Positions 35,202 through 43,590 of a DNA stretch of 64,000 nucleotides are shown one piece after another. The DNA lies in NCBI GenBank assembly GCA_031555935.1, contig JAVBTX010000009.1:1-64000 (forward strand), written 5' to 3'. The translations under genes and the position numbers were made by a program. The notes beneath the pieces were generated by a model. The model was not told the origin of the DNA and searched no databases. It worked only from the letters and a program-made list of their open reading frames with translations. Every line of letters starts with the position of its first letter. Positions within the stretch are counted from its first letter, which is position 1. Origin of the DNA: Roseburia_C sp031555935 (GTDB lineage Bacteria > Bacillota > Clostridia > Lachnospirales > Lachnospiraceae).

Positions 35202-36050
35202 CTATGCAAAAAAGTTCTCTGCCAGATAAAAGGTGCCGATATTTTCTACATCACCAGTTAGGTAGACCGTCATATTATCGGTAATTTCAATTAACAACTC
35301 ACCGCCCGGCATCTTCACCTGAATTGGACTATCAACCAGCCCCAACCGATATGCTGCTGTTGCTGCCGCACATGCTCCCGTACCAGATGCTAATGTATAG
35401 CCGGCTCCACGCTCATAGATTTCTACCTGCACGTGACTGCGGTCAATTACCCTGCATAGCTGCATGTTAATCCGATTCGGAAAATAACTGGCATTCTCAA
35501 CATGCGGTCCTAATTCCTTAGCCTTCTTGTCGTTGACCTCTTCCATCATAATGACACAGTTAGGGTTGCCAATTGATACACAGGTTGCATTGTAGAGTCG
35601 GTCATTAAAAAGCAATGGCTCGTTAATAATTTCATCGTCTTTATAGTTGGTCCGCATTACGCCCCCGGCAAACTGCGCCCGCCCCATATTGACACGCATC
35701 TGACTGCCATCCTCATTTAAGAAATCAATTACTACGTCCCCTGCTTTCGTGGTCAAAACAAATTGTTTTTTCTCGACATACCCTTCATCTAACAGATATT
35801 TAGCAAATATTCGCACACCATTACCGCTTCTCTCGGCTTCACTGCCATCAGGATTGAATATCTGCACATAAATTTTATCATCCTCAATGATTGGTCCATA
35901 TAAAATACCATCTGCACCAACTCCTATATTTCGCCGGCACAGTCTGATGATATGCCGTTCCTGCAACTGTATTTCATTTTTTATCGGGTCTAATACCAGA
36001 TAATCATTTCCCAGGCCATGATATTTTTTTAACATTAAAGCGTCATGCAT
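35202..36050 (-). CDS. DapF-like epimerase with both catalytic cysteines replaced by serine
   Basis: A 282-residue protein with two DapF-type lobes: KKYHGLGNDYLVLD at the N-terminus and the paired motifs NPDGSEAERSGNGVR and ERGAGYTLASGTGACA. In true diaminopimelate epimerases (H. influenzae Cys73 and Cys217) the two acid-base cysteines lie in CGNGARC and GET(Q/L)ACG. Here these positions are Ser75 and Ser222, and the Glu of GAGET is Tyr218. So the fold is DapF but the usual two-thiol mechanism cannot operate as written. It may epimerise another amino acid, use serine, or be a non-catalytic relative. The start ATG at 36050 has AGGA 6 bases upstream. No lysine-pathway gene is next to it. Confidence 0.8.
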   Translation of the reverse strand: MHDALMLKKYHGLGNDYLVLDPIKNEIQLQERHIIRLCRRNIGVGADGILYGPIIEDDKIYVQIFNPDGSEAERSGNGVRIFAKYLLDEGYVEKKQFVLTTKAGDVVIDFLNEDGSQMRVNMGRAQFAGGVMRTNYKDDEIINEPLLFNDRLYNATCVSIGNPNCVIMMEEVNDKKAKELGPHVENASYFPNRINMQLCRVIDRSHVQVEIYERGAGYTLASGTGACAAATAAYRLGLVDSPIQVKMPGGELLIEITDNMTVYLTGDVENIGTFYLAENFFA

Positions 36051-36139
36051 TGTCCTATCTCCGCATATACTTTCTTGTTACAGACTATGAGCGGACAGCT
36101 CTTCCCATACCTTATTTTTTGTTGGACAAGCAAAAATTC

Positions 36140-36195
36140 AAAAAAAACCGACTTCCAATTGTTAGCTTTTTAAGTCTAACTTTTGGGAGTCAGTT
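36140..36195 (-). terminator. Terminator of galE, resembling IS-end palindrome
   Basis: Imperfect palindrome ending on the minus strand in T7: ACTGACTCCCAAAAGTTAG.. paired with CTAACAATTGGAAGTCGGT. It follows the galE stop and precedes the DapF-like gene. The AACTGNCYCCAAAAGTTAGAC arm recalls the terminal repeats of IS3/IS150-type elements and is like that at 43520-43571. Confidence 0.75.
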
Positions 36196-36245
36196 CAAAT
36201 TTTGTTCCAACTTATGCAAGCCAGTTCAGCTTCCACATTTCTATT

Positions 36246-37262
36246 TTAGCTTTCATATCCGTTCGGATTATTTTTCTGCCATCTCCAGGAATCAGCACAC
36301 ATTTCACGAATGCCGTACTTTGCTTCCCAGCCTAATTCTTCTTTTGCTTTGGCTGCATCGGAATAGCAGGTTGCGATATCGCCAGGACGTCTTTCTTTGA
36401 TTGCATATGGAATTTCGATACCATTTGCTTCTTCAAAGTTTTTCACAATATCTAATACGCTGTAGCCATGACCAGTTCCTAAGTTATAGACACAAAGTCC
36501 AGCTTTTGCTTCGATTTTCTTTAATGCTTTGACATGACCATCTGCCAAATCAACTACATGGATGTAATCTCTGACACCAGTTCCGTCTGGAGTATCATAA
36601 TCATCACCGAAGACACCAAGTTCTTTTAATTTACCAACTGCCACCTGAGTGATATATGGCATTAAGTTGTTCGGGATGCCATTTGGATTCTCACCCATCG
36701 TTCCCGACTGATGTGCACCAATCGGATTGAAATAGCGCAGAATAATGACATTCCATTCTGGGTCAGCTTTCTGAATATCCATTAAAATCTGCTCTAACAT
36801 GGACTTGGTCCAACCGTATGGATTGGTACACTGTCCCTTTGGACACTCTTCCGTAATCGGAATCATTGCTGGGTCACCATAGATGGTTGCTGAGGATGAG
36901 AAGATGATATTTTTACATCCATTCTGACGCATCACATCAACTAAGGTCAAGGTTCCAGCTATATTGTTGTTATAATATTCCCAAGGTTTTGCAACTGATT
37001 CACCAACTGCCTTTAAACCGGCAAAATGGATACAGCTCTCAATGCTCTCCTTCTGGAATACTTCATTCAATATATCACGGTCTAAGATGTCACCTTTATA
37101 AAAGGTTACTTTCTTTCCGGTTAATGACTCTACTCTTTCCAAGGATTTCTCACTTGAATTCGATAGATTATCTAAGATTACCACTTCATATCCAGCATTT
37201 AATAATTCTACACATGTGTGGCTTCCAATGTAGCCAGCTCCGCCAGTAACTAAAATTGACAT
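36246..37262 (-). CDS. galE: UDP-glucose 4-epimerase
   Basis: Interconverts UDP-glucose and UDP-galactose in the Leloir pathway. It is an extended SDR protein: NAD-binding GGAGYIGSH at residues 7-15, the SSSATIYG serine and the catalytic YGWTK (Tyr and Lys). The ATG at 37262 gives 338 residues, the standard length, and has AGGAG nine bases before it; the frame has an earlier ATG at 37289. It is transcribed divergently from an AraC-type regulator. Confidence 0.95.
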   Translation of the reverse strand: MSILVTGGAGYIGSHTCVELLNAGYEVVILDNLSNSSEKSLERVESLTGKKVTFYKGDILDRDILNEVFQKESIESCIHFAGLKAVGESVAKPWEYYNNNIAGTLTLVDVMRQNGCKNIIFSSSATIYGDPAMIPITEECPKGQCTNPYGWTKSMLEQILMDIQKADPEWNVIILRYFNPIGAHQSGTMGENPNGIPNNLMPYITQVAVGKLKELGVFGDDYDTPDGTGVRDYIHVVDLADGHVKALKKIEAKAGLCVYNLGTGHGYSVLDIVKNFEEANGIEIPYAIKERRPGDIATCYSDAAKAKEELGWEAKYGIREMCADSWRWQKNNPNGYES

Positions 37263-37386
37263 ATCACGCATCTCCTTTTCTTGTCTCATAATGATTTTTT
37301 CTTATTTTAACACTTCCTACTTTTTTAGTATAGCTTTTTTAGCATTTCCATAACAGCACTAAATGTTTGCGATATATGTAATTATG

Positions 37387-37415
37387 TTGCACAGTTTCTT
37401 TTTTTTGATTATAAT
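37387..37415 (+). promoter_or_regulatory. Promoter of the AraC-type regulator
   Basis: -35 TTGCAC (37387-37392), 17-base T-rich spacer, -10 TATAAT (37410-37415). It lies inside the longest open frame, which shows that translation must start downstream at 37438 rather than at the ATG at 37363. Confidence 0.75.
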
Positions 37416-37437
37416 AGCTACAAAGGATGGGTTAAAA

Positions 37438-38268
37438 ATGGAACACAAATATAAGAATTCATATAAAAACACAAAAAAAGAATTAGTTTCCCTTGCGGTC
37501 TATAATACAGGTTTTCAGAAGTGTGAATCTGGCTACCAATGGGGACCGGGTATCCGTGACCATTACCTGATTCACCATATTATTAGCGGTAAGGGCTATT
37601 ATCAAGTTGGCGGCGCGACCTATGAATTACAGGCTGGTGATACGTTTTTGGTCTACCCACAAACGGAGGTGACTTATTATGCCGATAGCATCCTCCCTTG
37701 GGAATATACCTGGGTGGGTTTTAACGGCAGCGATGCGGCAATTATTTTAAAAGCGACGGATTTTTCCAAGGAGCATCCCATGATTGCGACTGGGCCGACC
37801 AGCGACAATATTCGTAAGCATTTGCTAGGCATTTACGACGCCAGCGGCAATGCTTTTGTTGATTCCGTTGAAATGACCGGTCGACTTTACCGAACGCTCG
37901 CTCTTTTTATGAAAAATTCCACCAATAGCGACCAGTTAAATACTTCTGGCAGCTATGTTCAGACTGCAATTGCATATATTTCGGCAAACTACTCCTATCC
38001 GATTACGATTGAGGATATTGCCAAATATGTTGGTGTCAGCCGCAGCCACTTATTCCGTTCTTTTGAAACGGTATTAAAACAATCACCAAAAGAATATCTG
38101 ACGATGTTTCGAATTAAACAGGCCTGCTATCTATTGGAGCATTCTTCACTGTCTATCACGGCCATTGCTAATTCAGTTGGCTTTGATAATAGTTTATACT
38201 TTTCAAAAACGTTTCATAAAATGAAAGGGGTGGCGCCGAGAGATTATCGGCAGAGGGAACATAAATAA
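37438..38268 (+). CDS. AraC/XylS-family transcriptional regulator
   Basis: A 276-residue regulator. Residues ~30-160 form an AraC-type cupin ligand-binding domain (IHHIISGKGYYQVGG, LQAGDTFLVYPQ), and the C-terminal ~100 residues hold the double helix-turn-helix DNA-binding domain (ITIEDIAKYVGVSRSHLFRSF and SITAIANSVGFDNSLYFSKTFHK). AAGGATG lies before the ATG at 37438. Divergent to galE, so it may respond to a sugar; the target genes are not evident. Confidence 0.88.
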   Translation: MEHKYKNSYKNTKKELVSLAVYNTGFQKCESGYQWGPGIRDHYLIHHIISGKGYYQVGGATYELQAGDTFLVYPQTEVTYYADSILPWEYTWVGFNGSDAAIILKATDFSKEHPMIATGPTSDNIRKHLLGIYDASGNAFVDSVEMTGRLYRTLALFMKNSTNSDQLNTSGSYVQTAIAYISANYSYPITIEDIAKYVGVSRSHLFRSFETVLKQSPKEYLTMFRIKQACYLLEHSSLSITAIANSVGFDNSLYFSKTFHKMKGVAPRDYRQREHK

Positions 38269-38274
38269 GGAGCT

Positions 38275-39264
38275 TTAATCCTTTTTATTACACTTATCCA
38301 GAAATGAAAAAATCGTTCCATAATACATCTCTGGGTCTTTATCCTGCACCTGAGCATGTCCAGCACCATCTACCAATAGAATTTCTTTCTCGCAATTAGC
38401 CGCCTGATATAGCTCATCTGCCATTTCCACTGGAATAAAAGCATCCTCCGTCCCATGAATAAATAGAATTGGCACTTGACTCTCTTTCACTGCATTTAAC
38501 GCTGACGCTTTTTTAATATTATAGCCACCTCGTAACTGCAACACCAAATTGGCTCCGTCAAGAATCGGGAAGCCCGGAAGATGAAACCATTCCTTAATCT
38601 GCTTTTGAAAAATTGCATAAACATCCGTATAAGCACTGTCCGAAACAACTGCCCGGACCTGCTCCGGCAAATCCTCACCGGTCATCATCAAGGCACAAGC
38701 CGCTCCCATTGATTGCCCATGAATCACAATCTGAGCCTCGGCATCCTGAGCAAGAATGTAATCAAGCCACAACTGATTGTCAATTCGGTCCGTCCAGCCC
38801 ATACCGATAAAATCGCCTTCACTCTCGCCACTGCACCGCATATCTGGACACACAATCTGATAGCCCCTCTGATAATACTGATAGGCAATTGGATATAATT
38901 CCTCCTTCCAGCCGGTATAACCATGCAGCAACAAGACCCATTTATGATTCTCGCCCGCTTGATAAAACACTTGCCCAATTAACTGATATCCATCTGCTGT
39001 TGTTACCGCAAGCTTCTCCGTATCTACCCACGTTAACCATTCATTCATTTCACTCTTAGCGCTAGCCTTGTTCTGGGCAATATCATCTGTATGTACCAAG
39101 GCTTCTATACTCTGTTCGGTAATTTCGCCAAATGCTTCGGTCTTCTCCATTACAGATGGAACCAAGGCTAGGTCTATTAAAATATTGCAAATTGCAAAAT
39201 ATATGATTACTAATAATATTCCCACAATTGCAAGAATTGTAAACAGTCGTTTTCTCTTTTGCAT
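38275..39264 (-). CDS. Membrane-anchored alpha/beta hydrolase
   Basis: A 329-residue serine hydrolase. One N-terminal span (residues 7-30) anchors it; the alpha/beta-hydrolase domain follows. The catalytic triad is visible: Ser185 in GQSMG, Asp274 in HGTEDAFIP and His303 in GAGHAQV. The oxyanion HGYTGWKEE motif is also there. Families of this look are annotated as esterases or prolyl-oligopeptidase-like lipases; the substrate is unknown. It is convergent with the AraC gene, six bases apart. Confidence 0.85.
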   Translation of the reverse strand: MQKRKRLFTILAIVGILLVIIYFAICNILIDLALVPSVMEKTEAFGEITEQSIEALVHTDDIAQNKASAKSEMNEWLTWVDTEKLAVTTADGYQLIGQVFYQAGENHKWVLLLHGYTGWKEELYPIAYQYYQRGYQIVCPDMRCSGESEGDFIGMGWTDRIDNQLWLDYILAQDAEAQIVIHGQSMGAACALMMTGEDLPEQVRAVVSDSAYTDVYAIFQKQIKEWFHLPGFPILDGANLVLQLRGGYNIKKASALNAVKESQVPILFIHGTEDAFIPVEMADELYQAANCEKEILLVDGAGHAQVQDKDPEMYYGTIFSFLDKCNKKD

Positions 39265-39379
39265 AATTATTTCCGCTCATTTCAATAAGTATTCTTTACC
39301 TATCGTAACATTAAAATCACTATATATCTACTTGTAAATTTATGTAAATTTACTACCAATTTATTTTCATTTTTTTCAT

Positions 39380-39416
39380 TAAAAAAGCCCCTATAATCTT
39401 CGAATTATAAGGGCTT
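39380..39416 (-). terminator. Terminator of the infC-rpmI-rplT operon
   Basis: On the minus strand GCCCTTATAAT, loop TCGAAG, ATTATAGGGGC and T6, just after the rplT stop at 39426. Confidence 0.88.
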
Positions 39417-39425
39417 GTCCTTTAT

Positions 39426-39782
39426 TTAAGCTACTTTCGCTTTCGCCAATTCTGCCAATGTTGCAAATCCTTCTGCATCATTTACAGCCATTTCAGCTAA
39501 CATTTTACGGTTCATTTCGATGCCTGCTAATTTCAGACCATACATAAATTTGCTGTATGAAAGTCCGTTTAATCTTGCAGCAGCATTGATACGTGCAATC
39601 CATAACTGTCTGAACTGTCTTTTTCTTTCTTTTCTACCTGCATAAGAACTTGTTAAGGCTCTCATAACAGACTGTTTTGCTACGCGGTACTGTTTTGATC
39701 TTGCGCCTCTGTATCCTTTTGCTAATTTTAATGTTCTATTATGTCTTTTTTTAGCGCCTAATCCGCCTTTTACTCTTGCCAT
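39426..39782 (-). CDS. rplT: Large ribosomal subunit protein bL20
   Basis: A 118-residue, very basic protein that binds 23S rRNA early in 50S assembly; family motifs RVKGGLGAKKRHNRTLKLAKG and RQLWIARINAAARLNGLSYS are present. In B. subtilis L20 also represses its own operon by binding the mRNA leader; the infC leader here has the elements for this (40562-40661). Confidence 0.97.
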   Translation of the reverse strand: MARVKGGLGAKKRHNRTLKLAKGYRGARSKQYRVAKQSVMRALTSSYAGRKERKRQFRQLWIARINAAARLNGLSYSKFMYGLKLAGIEMNRKMLAEMAVNDAEGFATLAELAKAKVA

Positions 39783-39806
39783 GATTTCATCCTCCTTAAC
39801 CTATTC

Positions 39807-40004
39807 TTATAAATATGGTAATACCTTCTTCATGCTCTTAACGTTAGAAGCATCTACAAGTCCAGCTTTTCTAAGCTGTCTCTTATTCTTGGTTGTCTTC
39901 TTCGTTAAGATATGTCTTCTGTAAGCTTTATTTCTTTTTAATTTTCCTGTTCCTGTTGCTTTAAAACGCTTTGCAGCTGCTTTGTTTGTTTTCTGTTTTG
40001 GCAT
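39807..40004 (-). CDS. rpmI: Large ribosomal subunit protein bL35
   Basis: A 65-residue basic protein with the KTNKAAAKRFKATGTGKLKR and KKTTKNKRQLRKAG patterns of bL35. It lies between infC and rplT in the standard order, 18 bases after infC. Confidence 0.97.
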   Translation of the reverse strand: MPKQKTNKAAAKRFKATGTGKLKRNKAYRRHILTKKTTKNKRQLRKAGLVDASNVKSMKKVLPYL

Positions 40005-40022
40005 GATATATTCCTCCTTAAA

Positions 40023-40535
40023 TTAATTGATTTTTTTCTCTGTCAACACAATGCTGATGCTTCTTCCTTCCAGCTTTGGTGTTTTTTCCACTACTGCTAT
40101 ATCTGCTAACTGTTTTGCAAAATCATCTAGGATGTGCCTACTACTTTGCATATGTGCCATTTCTCGACCGCGGAAACGTAAGGTTATTTTCACTTTATCA
40201 CCTTTGGTAAGAAATTTTCTAGCAGCATTCATTTTGGTATTCAAGTCGTTCGAATCGATATTTGGTGACATACGGATTTCTTTGAGTTCAACAGTTTTCT
40301 GTTTTTTCTTGGCTTCTTTTTCTTTTCTTGCCAGCTCATATCTGTATTTACCGTAATCAATTATCTTGCATACCGGTGGCTTTGCAGTTGGAGCAATCTT
40401 GACTAAATCAAGTTCTGCGTCCTGTGCGAGCTTTAAAGCATCTTTTACTGGCATTACTCCAAGCTGTTCTCCGTCTTCACCTACCAGGCGGACTTCCTTA
40501 TCTCTGATTTGTTCATTGATCATTAAATCGCTAAT
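40023..40535 (-). CDS. infC: Translation initiation factor IF-3 (AUU start)
   Basis: Keeps the 30S subunit free and checks the start codon. The protein has the N-domain motif MINEQIRDKEVRLVGEDG, a basic linker and the C-domain IRMSPNIDSNDLNTKMNAA. I assign the start to ATT at 40535: GGAGG ends 9 bases upstream, while the next in-frame ATG (40523) is 21 bases away. AUU is used by infC in E. coli and B. subtilis, where IF-3 represses its own translation by rejecting that codon. The result is a 170-residue protein, normal for the family. First gene of infC-rpmI-rplT. Confidence 0.95.
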   Translation of the reverse strand: MSDLMINEQIRDKEVRLVGEDGEQLGVMPVKDALKLAQDAELDLVKIAPTAKPPVCKIIDYGKYRYELARKEKEAKKKQKTVELKEIRMSPNIDSNDLNTKMNAARKFLTKGDKVKITLRFRGREMAHMQSSRHILDDFAKQLADIAVVEKTPKLEGRSISIVLTEKKIN

Positions 40536-40561
40536 GGTCGTGCACCTCCAAAATATAATAT

Positions 40562-40661
40562 AAAAAAAGTGGATAGACAGACTATCCACTTCATCATTTG
40601 CTTACACTTAATGATTGTTTAAGACGCTTAGTCGCTTAATGCGCTAAGGTGAGAGTGGATA
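40562..40661 (-). promoter_or_regulatory. Transcription attenuator in the infC leader (L20-leader type)
   Basis: A perfect terminator sits in the leader: AAGTGGATAG / CTATCCACTT followed by T5 (40562-40591). Upstream, TATCCACT (40654-40661) can pair with AGTGGATA of the terminator's 5' arm, giving an alternative antiterminator. Another hairpin (CTTAG..CTAAG) lies between. This is the layout of the L20-controlled attenuator known from B. subtilis infC-rpmI-rplT. Confidence 0.75.
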
Positions 40662-40689
40662 CTCTACTTTGTTTATTCACAACTCTGAT

Positions 40690-40719
40690 ATAATAACATA
40701 CACTGATTCATTCCGTCAA
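40690..40719 (-). promoter_or_regulatory. infC operon promoter
   Basis: -35 TTGACG (40714-40719), 18-base spacer, -10 TATTAT (40690-40695) on the minus strand. The leader from here to infC is about 145 bases. Confidence 0.7.
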
Positions 40720-40732
40720 TACTTTTTTTAAC

Positions 40733-42535
40733 TTATGGTTCAGAACTTATGTCACGATTCTCATCTGTTTCCGGCACCTGCTCCGATTCATTAACTACCT
40801 TCACTTCAAAATCAACAATTAAATTTGCCGAATCATTGCCCTCTATATAATTCACGGTTAATGTATCGTTTGGATTTAAGTAAATCAACTGCTCATTGTC
40901 AGCAAATTTTTGTCTGTAGAGCTTTCCATCGTCGCCGCCAAGATAGACAAACGTATTTCCATCAATATCAATATACTGAATCTCTTGAATGGTAAATGTC
41001 GTCTGGCTAACTTCTCCGATTGGTTCCTCTGGCTCATTAGTATCTGCCGTCAAATCCTCCGGCTCGGTTTCAACATTGGTGCCAATCAATTTGCGGTATT
41101 TTGCAAAGCAATCCTCTAGTTCAGTCGCAGTGGTTACCTTATTATAGGATTCAACATTCACCATTGCATATAATTTGACAATGCCGCTGGCATCTTTTAA
41201 CACCATGACATAGGTTGGCTGTCCATCGACATTAACCAGTGATGGGAAGGAGGCCCGATAACCCTTTTCCTGCACTTCACCTTCGGCCGCCGCCATCGCT
41301 GAGCTTTCATCCGCACCGGAAATCACATAATAATGTGCCTCAGAAGTCCGTTCATTGACTAAAATAAAACCGATGTTGGAAGCATCATCATTGACCGAAG
41401 TTACACCAGTATAAATCCAAATATCACCTTCTTTGGCGATATATCCATAGTCTGGTGCGTAAGTCTCTTCCTCCTCTTCTTCATCAGAGGAATGATTTAC
41501 TTGAACCGTCTCAGTACATTTTTTACATCCTTTTTTACCGAAGATGCTGTTCCAGAAACCATTTGACAACTGACCATACCAATTGTACTGTTCAACGAGC
41601 AGATTGCCGTCAAAGACATCGTCTACCCAGACCGGAATCTCTGACACATCGTAATATTCACAACTGCCATCAGTCGGATTGCAGACAATCGCACCGGCAA
41701 TCGTCTCACCACCAAATACACCGATGGTATATTTATAAACACTTGCTACATAAAATGGTTTTCCTTGTTCGTCCACTTCAAAATGGATATTGCCAAATAT
41801 TTTTGTCGGATATTTACTTCTTAAATGACGGTGTAAATCCTTGGCAAAATATGCGGACGGAACATAATACATGTTTTCTTCAAATGCTACATAGTCGGCA
41901 TTTTGTCTAACTGGGTCAACCTTGACATATCCAGGTACCCCATCATCCTTATTGCCCATGTATTTAAAAAATCCAGCATAATTCAAAGCCGATACCTTAA
42001 CTGGTAAACCATTTAAATCAATCTGCGTATAATCTGCCGATACATTGTACTGACTGACTACCTCGGATAAGCCACCAATTTCTCGATTACCAAGTAAAAT
42101 CGCACTGTCCGTATCCATCAGCGCAATTTTATTTAAGGCCGAAGACTGGTCGATATCCTCCGTAAAATTATATTCCTCGACTGACAATATCGATGAATAT
42201 GCTGAAGCATGAAACATCTTTGAACCAATTATTCCTAATATCAATAAAACTAATAACAGACCGCCAGCGATGCTTAAATAGATGTATTCCACCTTACCCG
42301 TCCGCTGATATGCCGTATGACGGAACTTAAAATTCAAGGACACACGGCGCAGCATACAAAACAGCCATCCCGGTAAAAAGCATACAAAGATTAAATACAG
42401 CCACAAGCCCACTGAATGAATATTAATTGCTGGTAGTAGCAGATAATACATCAGCGCAACCCACAACAGCCAAATTACACTCATCACTACAAGACTTGTT
42501 CCCCCATTGTCATTACTTTTATATTTTTTAGACAT
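40733..42535 (-). CDS. Membrane protein of unknown function, 600 residues
   Basis: Three membrane spans in the first ~115 residues (VVMSVIWLLWVALMYYLL, VGLWLYLIFVCFLPGWLF and IYLSIAGGLLLVLLILGIIG) are followed by a large, probably extracytoplasmic region of ~480 residues. It carries a GCKKC pair beside a run of acidic residues and a repeated pattern that looks like duplicated beta domains (GDIWIYTG and GNTFVYLGG). I do not recognise the family. It has its own promoter, divergent to the PHP gene. No neighbour suggests a function. Confidence 0.7.
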   Translation of the reverse strand: MSKKYKSNDNGGTSLVVMSVIWLLWVALMYYLLLPAINIHSVGLWLYLIFVCFLPGWLFCMLRRVSLNFKFRHTAYQRTGKVEYIYLSIAGGLLLVLLILGIIGSKMFHASAYSSILSVEEYNFTEDIDQSSALNKIALMDTDSAILLGNREIGGLSEVVSQYNVSADYTQIDLNGLPVKVSALNYAGFFKYMGNKDDGVPGYVKVDPVRQNADYVAFEENMYYVPSAYFAKDLHRHLRSKYPTKIFGNIHFEVDEQGKPFYVASVYKYTIGVFGGETIAGAIVCNPTDGSCEYYDVSEIPVWVDDVFDGNLLVEQYNWYGQLSNGFWNSIFGKKGCKKCTETVQVNHSSDEEEEEETYAPDYGYIAKEGDIWIYTGVTSVNDDASNIGFILVNERTSEAHYYVISGADESSAMAAAEGEVQEKGYRASFPSLVNVDGQPTYVMVLKDASGIVKLYAMVNVESYNKVTTATELEDCFAKYRKLIGTNVETEPEDLTADTNEPEEPIGEVSQTTFTIQEIQYIDIDGNTFVYLGGDDGKLYRQKFADNEQLIYLNPNDTLTVNYIEGNDSANLIVDFEVKVVNESEQVPETDENRDISSEP

Positions 42536-42568
42536 TTTAAACCTCCCGTGTACTATTGTAATAACACA

Positions 42569-42596
42569 ATTATAGCATAAGTCTTTGATGATGCAA
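42569..42596 (-). promoter_or_regulatory. Promoter of the 600-residue membrane protein gene
   Basis: -35 TTGCAT (42591-42596), 16-base spacer, -10 TATAAT (42569-42574) on the minus strand, with TTATGC before the -10. Confidence 0.65.
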
Positions 42597-42624
42597 GTTT
42601 TTTTTATATTTTCTTTTCTTATGC

Positions 42625-42630
42625 TATACT
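42625..42630 (+). promoter_or_regulatory. -10 element of the PHP phosphoesterase gene
   Basis: TATACT preceded by TTATGC, 34 bases before the chosen ATG. No good -35. The 11 bases CTTATGCTATA (42618-42628) are an inverted copy of TATAGCATAAG (42571-42581) at the divergent promoter. Confidence 0.45.
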
Positions 42631-42664
42631 GTTAATAAAGATGATATCGGAAAGGACTTTTCTC

Positions 42665-43516
42665 ATGACTGACAACCGCCTAATCGACCTACATGTTCAT
42701 TCCTCTTTTTCGGATGGCACCTGTACCCCTTCACAGCTTGTTGAACTAGCTGATGCAAAGGGAATTGCTGCCATCGCACTAACTGACCACGACTCAGTAT
42801 CTGGCGTTGCCGAAGCGATGGATATGGCCAAAAAATATAATCTTGAAGTAATTCCCGGTGTTGAGCTTTCTTGTGACTATGATGGCCGAGAGGTTCATAT
42901 GCTAGGCTATTATATCAACCCTGATGACGCCAAATTTCGTGAACAATTAGAACGTTTTTGCAGCGTTCGTAACCAGCGCAATGAACAAATGGTGGCTCTG
43001 CTAGCAGCGGAAGGCTTCGATATTTCTTATCAACAACTGTTATGTGAAAATAAGGACAGTGTCATTACTCGTGCCAATATTGCTCGCTTTTTAGTTGACC
43101 ACGGTATGGTCAAGGATTTAAATACCGTATTTACAAAATATTTAGGTGATGATTGCCGATGTTTTGTCCCACGTGAAAAAATCTCCCCGTTTCAAGCAAT
43201 TGAATTCATTCATCAAGCTGGTGGACTGGCTTTTTTAGCACATCCACTGCTCTATCGACTTAGCACTATGAATCTCCATCTTTTGACTCAGGATTTAAAA
43301 GCTGCTGGTCTCGATGGCATTGAAGCAATTTACTCGACTTATCAGCCCGGTGATGAGCGTAATATGAAAACGCTGGCAGGCAAATATGAGCTATTGATTT
43401 CCGGTGGTTCCGACTTTCACGGCAGTAACAAGCCTTATATCCAGCTTGGCAATGGAATGGGACGTCTCTATGTCCCTTATGAAGTCCTTGAAAAAATCAA
43501 AAGATATATTCGTTAA
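42665..43516 (+). CDS. PHP-domain phosphoesterase (TrpH / RNase AM type)
   Basis: A 283-residue metal-dependent phosphoesterase with the PHP signature DLHVHSSFSDGT (His10, His12 and Asp17 from the chosen start), TDHDSVSG, GVELSCDYDGREVHMLGY, FLAHP and SGGSDFHG. TrpH-type enzymes act on 3',5'-nucleotide bisphosphates and 5' ends of short RNA. The start at 42665 has AAAGGA 8 bases upstream; the earlier ATG (42641) would leave almost no leader after the -10. Confidence 0.9.
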   Translation: MTDNRLIDLHVHSSFSDGTCTPSQLVELADAKGIAAIALTDHDSVSGVAEAMDMAKKYNLEVIPGVELSCDYDGREVHMLGYYINPDDAKFREQLERFCSVRNQRNEQMVALLAAEGFDISYQQLLCENKDSVITRANIARFLVDHGMVKDLNTVFTKYLGDDCRCFVPREKISPFQAIEFIHQAGGLAFLAHPLLYRLSTMNLHLLTQDLKAAGLDGIEAIYSTYQPGDERNMKTLAGKYELLISGGSDFHGSNKPYIQLGNGMGRLYVPYEVLEKIKRYIR

Positions 43517-43519
43517 ATT

Positions 43520-43571
43520 GAAAAACTGCCCTCAAAAGTTAGACCTAAAATCTATCTCGTGGGGGCAGTTC
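43520..43571 (+). terminator. Palindromic terminator-like element after the PHP gene
   Basis: AAACTGCCCTCAAAAGTTAGA and its imperfect inverted copy (TCTATCTCGTGGGGGCAGTT) start four bases past the stop. The arms match those of the galE terminator at 36140-36195 and look like IS3-type ends. Confidence 0.55.
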
Positions 43572-43590
43572 GCTGTGTATAGTGATTCTC

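Noticed and set aside
37363..37437. N-terminal extension (25 codons) of the AraC gene
   Set aside because: A TTGCAC-17-TATAAT promoter lies within it, so it is upstream of the transcript.
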